Shown here: positions 21,201-32,345 of the stretch, in pieces
How positions within the stretch are numbered: position 1 is the stretch's first letter
How the letters are laid out: every line of letters starts with the position of its first letter
Source of the DNA: Argyresthia goedartella
Taxonomy: Eukaryota > Arthropoda > Insecta > Lepidoptera > Argyresthiidae
Assembly (NCBI GenBank): GCA_949825045.1
Contig: OX463814.1
Coordinates: forward strand, 36,784,383 to 36,848,382
Reading direction: 5' to 3'
DNA length: 64,000 nt
Program-made: the position numbers and the translations under genes
Notes under the pieces: model-generated
The model's input: only the letters and a program-made list of their open reading frames with translations
Database searches by the model: none
What the model was told of the DNA's origin: nothing

Positions 21201-21845
21201 CAACCTGAGTAGTATATTCGAAATATTACAACCGGAGAAACTCCTATCTTCTTCAAGCGAAGAGATATTAAACGCTTCCGGAAAACTGTCTGCTAAATAC
21301 AGTAAAGACATCTCACTTAATCTTTGTGACCAATTAAAGGCTCTAAAAACATGCTTAAATTCTGAAATTAAAAAAATTTATTCCATTAAAGAACTCATTG
21401 AATTATTGCTAGTAAAATTCAATAGTCTTGAATTCAGTTTTCCCGAGGTAATCACAGCATGCTTTTTATTCTTGACCCTTCCAGTTACAACCGCAACGGC
21501 AGAAAGAAGTTTTTCAAAATTAAAACTAATAAAAAATTACTTAAGAACTTCGATGGGACAAGAACGGCTGTCAGACATCTCACTATTGTCCATAGAGGCA
21601 GAAACTTTAGAAAAACTAAAATCATCATCAGCCATAAATGATTTAATAAATCAGTTTGCCGATAAAAAGGCAAGGAGAGTGAATATTTAAAATTCGATTT
21701 TTATTTGTAAAATGGGTAAATTATGTGATAAATAAATATTACTTCTCACAATATTTTTTTTCTTTTTTGAAAAATCTTTACCTCCATATAAGGGCCTCCA
21801 AAAAAATTTTTATACGGGGCCCCGACAAGGCACGCTACGCCACTG
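18211..21845 (+). mobile_element. hAT DNA transposon, nearly intact (3635 bp)
   Basis: The ends are caggggcgtagctacc and, inverted, cagtggcgtagcgtgcc; both have a tacggggcccc block about 35-40 bp inside. An exact 8-bp duplication (gatgaaac) flanks them, as hAT transposons make. It encodes a two-exon transposase with TTF-type zinc finger, DUF4371-like RNase-H part and C-terminal dimerisation domain. One in-frame stop and two frameshifts were seen. Confidence 0.95.
18652..21690 (+). pseudogene. hAT transposase gene, two exons
   Basis: It cuts and pastes the element. Exon 1 (18652-18791) starts MSERKRDYPSGAEKRKIKQK, a basic leader; one frameshift lies near 18755. The intron is 18792-19325 (aaag/gtaagt ... 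ttttag/at). Exon 2 begins DSSEACSSSHIYPEIEESQA. A TTF-type zinc finger follows at 19670-19830 (YCHFCW, then DHEKSQQH). After a frameshift near 20005 come the first catalytic-type Asp block TIILDTTQDLSKIDQLSV, GQGYDGENVLSGVYGGLQ, HCAAHALNLVLND, and PTRWSSRNDA. A TAG at 21025-21027 interrupts the frame. The C-terminal dimerisation motif is TATAERSFSKLKLIKNYLRT, with the stop at 21688-21690. Only three lesions separate it from an open frame, so it was active recently on an evolutionary scale. It is of the ZMYM6/DUF4371 hAT type by motif. Confidence 0.92.
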
Positions 21846-21853
21846 GATGAAAC
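21846..21853 (+). repeat. hAT target duplication GATGAAAC (right)
   Basis: It is identical to 18203-18210. Confidence 0.95.
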
Positions 21854-22239
21854 GCATTGGCTCGGCTATACTATTTCAGTATATTTGAGAAATGGATTCA
21901 GCTTAGATTTTAATAGCGATTCCAAATATACGTATACCTTGCACTTTTAGTTTTAATGGAAAGGTAAAACGTTTAACGAAAATCACTATCAGCGCATAGA
22001 AATGCAACGAAGGGCACTGGACTGGGTGTGTACCGTCACTCTTCGGTGTATTTCCTCAAACTTAAATAGAAATAACATAGTATTTGTTAACTAAAAAGTC
22101 TAAAATAAAAAATAAAAATAACCCGACTGCATAAATACCTACTAAAAAGGAAAAAAACAAGCTCTATAATTTAGCGTGAAGAGTAATACAGTGTACCGTG
22201 TATTATATTTTATTAGGTACCTACATAAAAAACAGAAAA
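21854..22239. other. A+T-rich stretch without gene
   Basis: No coding or repeat signal is recognised apart from the trinucleotide run that begins just after it. Confidence 0.5.
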
Positions 22240-22244
22240 CTATT

Positions 22245-22276
<32 letters not shown>
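22245..22276. repeat. (AAT)n microsatellite, tail of the retrotransposon
   Basis: Consecutive aat units directly precede cgtttattgcagg, the complement of the element's 3' end. Confidence 0.9.
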
Positions 22277-22433
22277 CGTTTATTGCAGGCATAAAAGCCC
22301 ATAGAATAAATTACACATTATGTCAGCAATAAAATAAAATTAAAATTCAAATAAATCATTACAAAATAAAAATGTCAAAAAATTTAAAAATAAAAACACA
22401 CACACGGCAGGGGAAGAAGGACGAGTGCCTAGG

Positions 22434-23465
22434 CTACCCACTAACGTGTAGCCTCACCCAGTGAGCCAGCAGCGGCGAGTCCCACCGTCCAGCCAACGTG
22501 CGAAGAATGGAGTTGGAGCTGCCGCGTACGCGCGCTAATAGCGAGGCGCTGCGTTTCCTAATGATCGCGGCAAAGCCGTCGACCCTTGCCTCCGCAAACA
22601 TGCCTGAGGCGCTGCAGTACCGCGGCAGGCCCATCACCACCCTAAATGCATTGTTGTACTGAATACGTAGGGCGCTGTATGCACCCTGCATATAGTTGAC
22701 CCACAGGCTGCACGTGTAGTAAGAGTGGCAGTATGCCCTGAACAATGTTAATTTTGATTCTTTACTACAACGAGCGAACCTGCGAGCCAGCATGTTACAG
22801 CGAACAGCCAGCGCCCTACGCTCCCTCTCAATGTCACAGACATCTTTGAGGTCATCGGTGACCCAGTGGCCCAGGTACTTGAACTTCTTAAGCCTGTTCA
22901 GAGGAGAATTATTAATGTTGACTGGAGGCAGGTCAGAGTATGTTCTCGTGCCTGACTTGAAAACCATTAGCTCACTCTTTTTCGCGTTGTACCTGAGCCC
23001 ATGGGCCTCCGCATAGGACTCACAAATACGCAACAGTGTACATAGCGCACCGACCGAGGGGCTCAGCAACACCATATCGTCAGCATAAGAGATGTTATTA
23101 ATATTTTGTCCGTCTATATGACATCCAACTCTAGTGCTGCTGAGCTCCTCGATCAGGTCTCTTACATACAAATTAAAAAGTTTAGGAGAAGTGAGCCCCC
23201 CTTGTCTCACACCACAGTCCAGTCTGTATGCACCAGAGCATGACCCCGCCCACCTGACACAATTGTTTTGGTTACTGTACCAGAATCCAAACAAACGTGT
23301 TATTTCTGGCGGTACACTCGTTTCATTCCGCATTTTCGCCCAGAGTATGTTATAGTTGACTAAATAAAATGCTTTAGACAAGTCTAAGAAACATGAAAAA
23401 ACTGGCGTATTCCTGGCGGTATAGTACTGAACAGTCTGCTTGAGACAGAAGATAGCACTTTACGT
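22434..23465 (-). pseudogene. Non-LTR reverse transcriptase, C-terminal two thirds
   Basis: The minus strand reads LKQTVQYYTARNTPVFSCFL and DLSKAFYLVNYNILWAKM, then LDCGVRQGGLTSPKLFNLYV, and the active site NNISYADDMVLLSP. The thumb is LKKFKYLGHWVTDDLKDVCD, followed by ARRFARCSKESKLTLFRAYC and LPRYCSASGMFAEARVDGF near the end; the stop is at 22434-22436. From 23381 down the frame is open for 315 codons. The clade is uncertain: it differs from the Jockey-group copies here and might be Daphne-, R4- or RTE-like; an RT phylogeny would settle it. The endonuclease part is missing. Confidence 0.9.
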
Positions 23466-25150
23466 TGATGCATTACAAATATAATTTATATGTTTTAAAT
23501 TATTTCAGGGGGGACAAACTTATATAATAACCCAAATATATTTCATTGATATCTATTAAATGGATTTTTTAATGTTCGATTGTTAGTGTCATTTGTTTGC
23601 GTTCTTTCCTTCTCGAGTTTTGTGAATATTTTTGCTGCGTTTCGGAAAAGAAAATCCGAATCAGGGCACCTTAGGCAGTCTTGTGGCTAGACTCCAGAGC
23701 ATTTTTATGAGCCGGAGGCATGGAGCAGTGCAGGGGCATCTTCGCAGCCCCGTAGCAGCCGGAGCTAAGGCACTTTTGAAATAATAATGTGATATAGGTC
23801 ACTTTCGTTGCGAAAATTATGTAAACATAACCTCTAAATGTAACAAACTTTAAAACAATATTTCTCAAAAAGTATTCATTTCCTCACTTCAAAAACTATA
23901 TGGGGTGGATGGGGGAACGCCGCACTCCCCCTCCAACCCTATCCCTACCACCAAATAAGGAGAAACTATTCTAAATAAACTATTCCCAGCTTGTCTTCAA
24001 CTTGCATCCAGCTCGCATCACAGGGCTGCATTCCTACTCTCAATTTCAGACACCCAGTCGTTGTGAGTAAGTGTTTTTGCGATCAACTGTTGGATCTCAG
24101 TCGTTAACGAGCACGTTGCTCGGGCGATCTCCATTTTCAATCTGTTAGGGTGGATCTCACCAGCTCTTATTTACGATCTACCAAATCCTCAATTTTTTGC
24201 TGGTACTTCAGTTGATATTGGCAATGGAGAAGACGGCATGGAAGCGGCGGTATATACGCGAGCTACTGGAAGGCCAGAAGAATTCGTTTGCCAGACTTCA
24301 GATGATGACTCATCCCCCGAGGCGACCAGCTGCATCTCCGGCTTCGGCATGCCATGCCTGTGCTTGTTTTCAACTGGAGTGTTGTCGTTCCTCGCTCTCC
24401 GCTGACTAAAATTTGAGCAGGGTGTTTTCGGACAGTGGTGCCAGGGAACGTTTAGGTCTACGTAATACATTGCATACTTTGCGCTCGTCATATTTACACC
24501 CGACACTGTGCCACTAGTACACGCAACTCTTTATGAGCGACATCTTTACAGCAGCTAACGCAGTCCATGGTAAAACAACGTGTTTCATTTTTTTTAAAAC
24601 AGCTTCGATACCTGTTGTGTCCCTGAGATGACTACATACCCTCGCTTCTGTACTCCGCATACTCTTTGACGAGCGATTTGAGGCGATAATCGTCGTTGAA
24701 TAGGACTCCGTTTCAAGCCGCAGCTAAAGTGAGACTTAAGGGTAGCCCTCAGTGATGAAAATGGCTTGCAGGCGATACACAATACTGGGACACTCGGCCG
24801 TCAGCTGATTTACCTCTCCGTTATCACAAATCATAAACAACACACTATTGACGCGGGATTTTATATGAAAACCAATAAATGCAGGTTCGACATAAACAAT
24901 TCACAAATTTCGTATTTCGGTTCTGTGAAACTACATGGGGTCGCTCCGCTCCGCTGCACTCGGCTCTAGGTTTTATTATAAAGTTGTCACCATACCTAAT
25001 CATAATATATCATATTGTCATACCTAATCATAATAGTAGTTTATGTGACTGGTACATGATGAAATGCACAAAAACTTTAGGGTGGGTTTATGAAACAAAC
25101 CGACAGGCGAGTTGAGTGCCCAAATACTGATAGAGAAGAGATTAGTTATA
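23466..25150. other. Intergenic stretch, no gene established
   Basis: A plus-strand open frame at about 24165-24407 reads FFAGTSVDIGNGEDGMEAAV and EEFVCQTSDDDSSPEATSC before a stop. Its composition is protein-like, but it has no start, domain or partner exons that I can support. A piece at 24995-25115 resembles the central part of the foldback family at 31150-31290 (agtagtttatgtga, gtgggtttatgaaac). Confidence 0.35.
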
Positions 25151-25154
25151 TTAT

Positions 25155-25290
25155 AAGAATAGGGAACGGTACGGTGTCAACGGCTTTTGCAAGATCAAGA
25201 AACACCGCAGGAGTTTTCTTATTGCTGTTTATATTTTTGACAATGTTATTAACGTAAGCTTTAGAACAGCACATTTTAGAAAAGTAACAT
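25155..25290 (-). pseudogene. Small reverse transcriptase relic
   Basis: The minus strand reads SKAYVNNIVKNINSNKKTPA followed by VFLDLAKAVD. The LDLAKAFD block is the RT palm motif carrying the first catalytic Asp in non-LTR elements. Nothing of the rest remains nearby. Confidence 0.65.
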
Positions 25291-27880
25291 CTACCAAAAT
25301 CAAATTATTGAGGAGAGATTATTTAATTAATTTCTAAGTAATTGGTAAGCCTGTTATGAACAATACGGCTATTTTATTCTACCTCACTGTAATACCTTTT
25401 TGATGACTTTACCTCAAGTTAAAGGTGACTTGTTGCCATACCTTGTTTTCCTTCAACTATGCACGTTATTTGTTGAAGTAAAACATTTCCCTCCCTAGAC
25501 AATAATTGCATTAGTCCGGTACAATGCGGCGGAAAATCCGGAAAAACTTTTTTTGCACACAAGAGCGGAGCGGAGCTTTCTTCGGAGAACAGAAAAGATA
25601 CATTAAAATTCACTTTAGAGTTAGGTCGCTAATGAAAAGATTCTGCAGGCGTATTCCGGTTCGGGCCTAATCCAATCGAAAATTCTTTTCAAGCAAGTTG
25701 TTGGGTAGGAATTTAGCTTCTTTTTATACAATTAGATAATCCTAGGATGTTAGGGATGTACCTATTGTATGAGTACCTATTGAATATAGGTTTTTAACGG
25801 GGCGCTTGACGTCATTCACATACAATATGATTTAACATGATGATTTCATAGTTCGTAGTTCGATTTTAAGAAACAAAGATGTGCTGTAATTTAAAGATGC
25901 TTTAATTTAAATTCCTTCACGTATTTATGTTAAAACCCTAACTGACTGAAATAGCAGTGCACACACACCTGTCGCCAAGAAACTGAAATAACCAGCTATT
26001 TTAAGCCAGTCGCCAATTAACACAAAAAAATGGTAGCCTTGACAGCCAATCAAAACAGGCTGAAAGTGACCAGAATAGTTGTCCTGAATAGATTAATGGT
26101 AAAACACTTTTTGCCATTGAAAGCGGACAATGTGGCAAAAAGCCGAAACAGTGCAGTAGCCGTCGCTTGGCGCGAAGCCCGAGCGGCAGGCACTAATGAA
26201 ATTAGTTAAATCACAGAATGCCCGGATTTCTTTATTTATCACGTTTCAGTTTGTGAAGTGGCGTTGCATCCGGAACCGTCCGATTTATTTGCTGAGGAGG
26301 AGCTATTTGATTCTCTGCTTTTATCGTGATGAAGCGAAGTCAATATTTTGTCAATGCTTCTCAAATCGTTTGCACCTTGCACCCATAGTCCACATGACAA
26401 ATGATCGAATGTTTGAATTGAGTGGTGCTCAACTAACTGGCGTGGGTAGTCAAATTTTGAGTTGTGGGATCTGATCCGGGCTTTATTTACCTTTTTGATG
26501 TAGCTAACTTAGTCCTATATTGATGATATCTTAAAAGTCTGCTTAATTCTATCATCTTCTACTACTATCATAAAGGACATTCAGACCAAGATGTCGTGTT
26601 CATAGTATCTATTCGTATACATATCTTGTTCCTTTTTAAATTCATGATTAGTTTTTGTACGTTAAGATTCAAAATCTCATCTTAAACCAAATCCCGTTGA
26701 GGTATTAATTACGCGGAAAAAACGAAAAATTTTTATAAAAACAAAATAATTGTTCCAGAAATAAGCCGTTGTTTGTGTTCAGAGTAAGATAAACCGGTAA
26801 GTGATTGTTTTCATTACTTATCTGACGCTTTCATTATTCACTCAGTCCCTAGAGATAATGAGTTCTTAATCCAAGACAAGATACAAAAAAAACGTGATCA
26901 GAATCGAACCCTAGTCGGACAGCAGATTTCGGCCGTTTTGAAATATAAGATTTCAGTTTTCCGTTCTTCTTAAACATATTTTTTTCTACTATGACCACGA
27001 TGGCGTTTGTTGCCCGTGGGCCCTCTCGTAGTCCCTTGAAGGGACCTCTATCTCATATGAACATCCTAACATCCGTTTTCACAGCTGGGGTGTCAGAGTT
27101 ACAACTCAGCCAGCCAGTCACAATAACATGAATTTTCTCAGATCGGGTATCATATGATATATCCCAGGCATGCATATGTTAGACTACACCTCTACAACTG
27201 AGGCCCACACTCTAGTTATGTTCAAAAAACCATACCCAAAACATCCTATGACTACGAGTGAAACAGTAATCAGAAAAACAATCCAACGTTTTTGATCACA
27301 TCGAAATAGCAAACTGAAAAACTCGAACTGGTTACATAGAATGAAATGAAAATACTCGCCTACGTACAGCAACTTAACGCGCCATAACAGCCCGCGTTAC
27401 GTTATCGTGCGGCTGTTAAAATTGTAAATAACGCGTCCGGAAAACATAAAGCGAAAAAGTTACAACCATAATATCGTACCACACACACTATCATGATATT
27501 ATGCAGCGCTATAGGATGATTTGACTTTTTTATTATTATTTTATTAAGCATGCCCCTTATTCGCTAACTGAAATTAACATTGAACTCTAAATAAAAACCG
27601 GCTCGCGGTCGCTGGCACTGACGAGGGATAAAAAGAGTTGTTTATAATATTGTGTACGGATCTTTGTACACACTGTATAATATCGGAGCATACAATTTAT
27701 TCCTTGAACGAATTTCAATTCAGATATTACAGAAATACTTTTTGTGGAGCACGGGGCACGTCCCGGCCGAACAAAAATGTAACGTATGGCAAATCATAAC
27801 TAACCTTCCAATGGACTGTGAATTACTTTTGCAGAGTTTTTTAAGCAGGTAGTAGTGGGTTTCGTTTTCAGTTCTTCTAT
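25291..27880. other. Intergenic stretch, no gene recognised
   Basis: Short frames (26196-26474 and others) show no family signature. At 26895-26925 the complement of gaatcgaaccctagtcgg gives a B-box-like ggttcgattc, a possible SINE trace on the minus strand. The rest is undescribed. Confidence 0.4.
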
Positions 27881-27943
27881 TAATTCATTCTGCTTAAAAA
27901 AGAACGAGCTAGTACATTTATCGGGAGTATCGAGACTCGGTAG

Positions 27944-28910
27944 CTTCCAGTGATCGTGGATGACCATGATGTGTTCGATGTTACGTACTTCCAGTAATCG
28001 CGGATGACCATGGTGTGTTCGATGTTACGTACATCCAGTGATCGCGGATGACCATGGTGTGTTCGATGATACGTACTTCCAGTAATCGCGGATGACCATG
28101 GTGTGTTCGATGTTGCGTACATCCAGTGATCGCGGATGACTATGGTGTGTTCGATGTTACGTACTTCCAGTAATCGCGGATGACCATGGTGTGTTCGATG
28201 TTACGTACATCCAGTGATCGCGGATGACCATGGTGTTTTCGATGTTACGTATCTCCAGTGATCGCGGATGACCATGGTGTGTTCGATGTTACGTACTTCC
28301 AGTGATCGCGGATTACCATGGTGTATTCGATGTTACGTACTTCCAGTGATTGCGGATTACCATGGTGTATTCGATGTTATGTACTTCCAGTGATCGCGGA
28401 TTACCATGGTGTATTCGATGTTACGTACTTCCAGTGATCGCGGATTACCATGGTGTATTCGATGTTACGTACTTCCAGTGATCGCGGATTACCATGGTGT
28501 ATTCGATGTTACGTACTTCCAGTGATAGCGGATTACCATGGTGTATTTGATGTTACGTACTTCCAGTGATCGCGGATTACCATGGTGTATTCGATGTTAC
28601 GTACTTCCAGTGATCGCGGATTACCATGGTGTATTCGATGTTACGTACTTCCAGTGATTGCGGATTACCATGGTTTATTCGATGTTACGTACTTCCAGTG
28701 ATCGCGGATTACCATGGTGTATTCGATGTTACGTACTTCCAGTGATCGCGGATTACCATGGTGTATTCGATGTTACGTACTTCCAGTGATCGCGGATGAC
28801 CATGGTGTGTTCGATGTTACGTACTTCCAGTGATCGCGGATGACCATGGTGTGTTCGATGTTACGTACTTCCAGTGATCGCGGATGATCATGGTGTGTTC
28901 GATGTTACGT
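27944..28910. repeat. 44-bp minisatellite, 22 copies
   Basis: Unit: cttccagtgatcgcggat, then gaccatggtgtgttcg and atgttacgta, 44 bp in all; 967 bp give 21.98 units. The array has zones. The first units alternate between ttccagtaatc and atccagtgatc, which makes an 88-bp dimer. The middle units (about 28300-28790) carry gattaccatggtgtattcg. The last two or three return to gatgaccatggtgtgttcg. Every unit contains the palindromes ccatgg and tacgta. It is not coding and has no unique spacers. Confidence 0.97.
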
Positions 28911-28942
28911 TCTCCCATATAGGAGCCTACTAGATTATGCTT

Positions 28943-28982
28943 GAGTCAGGAACAATCTTTATAGCATGATTGTTCCTGACTC
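28943..28982. repeat. 15-bp perfect hairpin beside the minisatellite
   Basis: The arms gagtcaggaacaatc and gattgttcctgactc flank the 10-nt loop tttatagcat. It lies 33 bp after the last minisatellite unit. Confidence 0.9.
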
Positions 28983-29149
28983 GATTTTTTCGACTTCGAC
29001 AGATTTTTCTCGACTTCAAATCATGAGACAGCGGAAAGCCTCCATCCAAGCGACTGCTTAGGACACAGAATCCTTCATAATAATAAAGGGTTATTTTTGG
29101 CTTGTGTTTAAACGATTACCAAAAACGCACCTATTTTACCACCAATAAA

Positions 29150-29480
29150 TTCGAAATGACTGCCAGAATGGGTAAATGATCACCAAATAGTGTTTGGATA
29201 AATGATCACCAAACATCTTTTTATGTTTTGTGTACTTAAGTTTATGTTTGAAGTATTTTTGTTTTTCTTACATTTTCAACCTAACACGAAGGATTTTACT
29301 TTACCCTTCACCTAAGCGACCGCAGGATTTCACCCTAATATTTTCTGCAACTTTTGGCGATCATTTATCAATTTTGGTAAGAAAAAAATATTTTGGTGAT
29401 CATTTAAATTGCAGCTGTTATTTTTGGCCCCGGTGCTCACGGTTCGTCGAGCGCAAGTGTAATCGCGCCTAGATTTTGGA
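29150..29480. repeat. Dispersed non-autonomous repeat
   Basis: It contains several copies of a gatcattta/aaatgatcacc motif (29165-29210 and about 29355-29410) and a piece that matches 1237-1320 (gtgtacttaagtttatgttt). It is non-coding and of unknown class; a Helitron-like origin is possible but unproven. Confidence 0.45.
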
Positions 29481-29509
29481 TTTACAAAGTGGCGTAAAAT
29501 ACGGATTAA

Positions 29510-29775
29510 ATAAACAATTAAGTGCGAGTCGGACTCGCGCACCAAGGGTTCCGTACACACTTGTAGAGACCTATTATGTATGTATGTCATATATATATAT
29601 AAAAACTTCGTCCATAACTCGGAAATTAATACACACATAGCGCGACCCATTTTTCCACAAAAGTTGGCAGATGCATAGTTACGTAGTCAGCACCGGGATT
29701 TGAACCTGCATCTCCTGTGTAACAGGTGAGGGTGTAACCACCGACCACGGAAGCTCTCAGATACGTTTACGATAG
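29510..29775 (-). mobile_element. tRNA-derived SINE (family C), minus strand
   Basis: On the minus strand it starts gagcttccgtggtcggtggt, has a B box in caggttcaaatcccgg, and then a body ending in cggaacccttggtgcgcgag near 29530. The head has the tRNA-like spacing. It is not a functional tRNA gene, because no anticodon arm folds and the body continues. Confidence 0.6.
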
Positions 29776-30811
29776 GGCCTAAAGGTAGGAATTTTCATCA
29801 AAAATATTTTTTGTACTGTTGAAACTACTTTACAGTTTTTTGATTTTACCCTTTATTTGGCCTATTTGACCTTGCTTTTTGCCTTGCCTTGATTTCATGA
29901 TTCTAGGTCAACGGAAATTACCCAACATGTTTTGATTTCCTTGCGAGAATCAGTATTTTTTGATCGCTTTGATCTATATGTTTGATTTTCTTACAACTTT
30001 AAGAGAACACAAACTTGAGCATTTGATATTAGTTTCAACCTGATACCTTCACCTTTACGGAGAAAAGGGGACAGACGTAAAAGCAGACAGACAGGCAAAC
30101 AGACAGAAATTTTCAGTTTTCGGAATTTCCCCGTTACCTGTGCTATAAGATCTTGCTTTTTGCTAAATTTTCATACAAAAATTGTCATCCATACAAACAC
30201 TATGAAAAACAAATTTACAACACAAACATCCAGTCACATAATTACTTGCTACAACGGAACCGTTCCTGGGCGAGTTCGACTCGCACTTGGCCACTTTTTT
30301 CCTTTTAAGGTGCGAAATCCTAAAAAAGGAAAATATATAATTTTTCTTCACCATTTCTTTTTATATCCATAAATCATATTTGCTTTTGGCTAGGGGTCCA
30401 AAAATAACCCTGTATAGCGTCCCGTCACAACTTTCCCATACGGGGTGGCAGAGGTACAGTGTTGCCAGTTATTAAATTCTTTATTTTGCTTGTCAGGGGG
30501 CTAGCCAATCGCCGCATGTTTCTTATCACCGTCAGACAATAATACTGCTATTCTCGACTCTAAATTTAAGCCTAGGCTTCCATTACCTCCGACTACGCGA
30601 GTCCTTTGCGCTGTATACTCTATCTAGCTCCAATATCCAGTATCTTGTTAGCGGAGTCACTTGAAACCGCCGAGCCACCGCTCTTCACGATGGGGAATAT
30701 AAAAAGAACTTTATGCTGATTATAAAGTCGGTGGGTCCGCTTTCCAAATGATTATGGGTACGTAGAGGAACGATCATTAGATATTTAAAATTATATATGG
30801 AAGACAAGTTT
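29776..30811. repeat. Repeat-derived intergenic sequence
   Basis: It includes a gacagacag-rich segment at 30070-30105 and, at 30265-30330, ggcgagttcgactcgcactt followed by ggccactttttt, a motif like that near 29520 (inverted: gcgagtcggactcgc). These look like non-autonomous lepidopteran repeats. No gene is seen. Confidence 0.4.
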
Positions 30812-31675
30812 GTTTATCTACACACGTATCATAAACCCTCTTTACTGGGTCCAAAAACCGCACGTTACGATCAGCATAATGTTAAACTACTTTGTAAGAA
30901 CTCATTTCTTATCTGAATATTGAAGATTATGACCATAATGTGTAAATTTTCTACATATTATGACATTAAAATTTCGAACACCGACGCCCGCCTGCGTGCC
31001 GCCCCTACTTTGTCTGTGAAGATGGTACTACAGAACAAGCTAAACAACTCCACACAATGCCACAATACCGGTCAAACATGGCGGTTCCTGAACACATCAA
31101 AGAGAGCTTATGATATATGTGTAGATAAACTAGTGTATGTAACTGTACATAATTAGGCTTTATGTATAAGTCACATAATAGTAGTTTATGTGATTGCTGC
31201 ATAATGGAGGGCATTAAAACTCTAGAGTGGGTTTATGAAACGAGCCGAAGGCGAGTTTCATAATAATATCACTCGAGAGTTTTAATGCCTAATTATGTAC
31301 AGTTACATACACTAGTTTATCTACGCACATATCATAAGCTCTATGATGTGTTCAGAAACCGTATGTTTGACCGGCATTGTGGTTCTGCAATTGTTTAGCT
31401 TGTTCTTTAGTACCAACTTCACGCAGGCGGGCGTCGGCGTTCGAAATTTGAATGTCAGTACCAACTTCACAGACAAACTAGGGACGGCACGCGGGTGGGC
31501 GTCGGCGTTTGAAATTTGAATGTCATTATATGTATAAAAACTACACATAATGACCATTATGTGTAGTTTTCCAGATACGAAACGAGTTTTTACCAAGTAG
31601 TTTAACATAATGCTGATCCTAACGTGCGGTTTTTGAACGCAGTAAAGAGGGTTTATGATACGTGTGTAGATAAAC
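30812..31675. mobile_element. Foldback (long palindromic) element, 864 bp
   Basis: The ends are gtttatctacacacgtatca at 30812 and its exact complement tgatacgtgtgtagataaac ending at 31675. The arms continue inward imperfectly: ctttactgggtccaaaaacc against ggtttttgaacgcagtaaag, a gaccataatgtgtaaa block, gcccgcctgcgtgccgcccc against ggcacgcgggtgggcgtcgg, and gtgtatgtaactgtacataa against ttatgtacagttacatacac. The centre (31150-31300) is itself palindromic around gtttatgaaac and gagtttcat. It has no ORF. Partial copies lie at 24995-25115, 32690-32920 and 58765-59160. Confidence 0.8.
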
Positions 31676-31724
31676 TACTATTACGTTTAACTGTCCTCAA
31701 TAATAAACATAAACATTTACATAC

Positions 31725-31905
31725 AGGCACACACATTGCTTCTTGCCCCACACCAGGATGGATACCCTGAGTCATGGGAACCGGAAACAGCGTTATCACA
31801 CAAATATAAACATCCAAGACCTGGGAGTTTTTTGTTCTTTATCCCCAGCCGGGGATCGAATCCGGGACCTCTCGCATGGTAGGCAGAGACACTATCACAG
31901 CGCCA
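31725..31905 (-). mobile_element. tRNA-derived SINE (family B), minus strand
   Basis: On the minus strand it carries the B box in gaggtcccggattcgatccc (31865-31885), then the body with ccaggtcttggatgtttata, gttcccatgactcaggg and gtgtggggcaagaagcaatg. The same body is seen at 35160-35300, 37150-37280 and 39120-39260. The A-box side runs into the tandem array that follows. Confidence 0.75.
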
Positions 31906-32345
31906 CAGAGGCCATCTATAGTTCTTCAGAAATGAAGAATGAATTTGTTAGAATTATTATATTACAAACAAACAGCCATGGTAGGCGGCGGAGCCACTAT
32001 CCCAGCGCCATAGAGGCCATCTATAGATCTTCAGAAATGAAGAATTAATGTGTTAGAATTATCATAATACAAACAACCATAGTAGGCATATCCACTATCG
32101 CAGCGCCACGGAGACCGTCTATAGTTCTTCAGATATAAAGAATTAATGTGTTCTAACACATTATCATATTACAAAAAAATAACCGTGGTAGGCAGAGACA
32201 CTATCGCAGCGCCACAGAGGAAGTCTATATATAATTCTTCAGAAATTAAGAATGAATGTGTTAGAGCGCCACAGAGGCCGTCTATAGTTCTTCAGAAATG
32301 AAGAATGAATGTGTTTGAATTATTATATCACAAACAAACAACCAT
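31880..32345. repeat. Tandem array built from the head of SINE family B
   Basis: About 4.5 units of roughly 100 bp each contain ggtaggcagagacactatcg, cagcgccacagaggccatct, and atagttcttcagaaatgaag followed by A+T-rich spacer. Starts lie near 31884, 31979, 32083 and 32190, with a partial unit at 32265. The conserved part is the tRNA-like A-box region of the adjoining SINE, continuous with it at 31880-31905. Confidence 0.8.

Larger units (their letters stand above)
22240..23465 (-). mobile_element. 5'-truncated non-LTR retrotransposon with (ATT)n tail
   Basis: Read on the minus strand, it starts inside the RT (about 23465), has a short 3' UTR, and ends with aataaacg followed by an ATT repeat (22245-22276). 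Truncation at the 5' side and a simple-repeat tail are typical of target-primed insertion. Confidence 0.85.

Noticed and set aside
19538..21690. hAT frames as a domesticated host gene
   Set aside because: Terminal inverted repeats, an exact 8-bp duplication, a stop and frameshifts show an ordinary decaying transposon copy.
27944..28910. Regular array that could be taken for a CRISPR locus
   Set aside because: The repeats are strictly tandem at 44 bp with no unique spacers, the setting is eukaryotic, and no cas-like gene is near.
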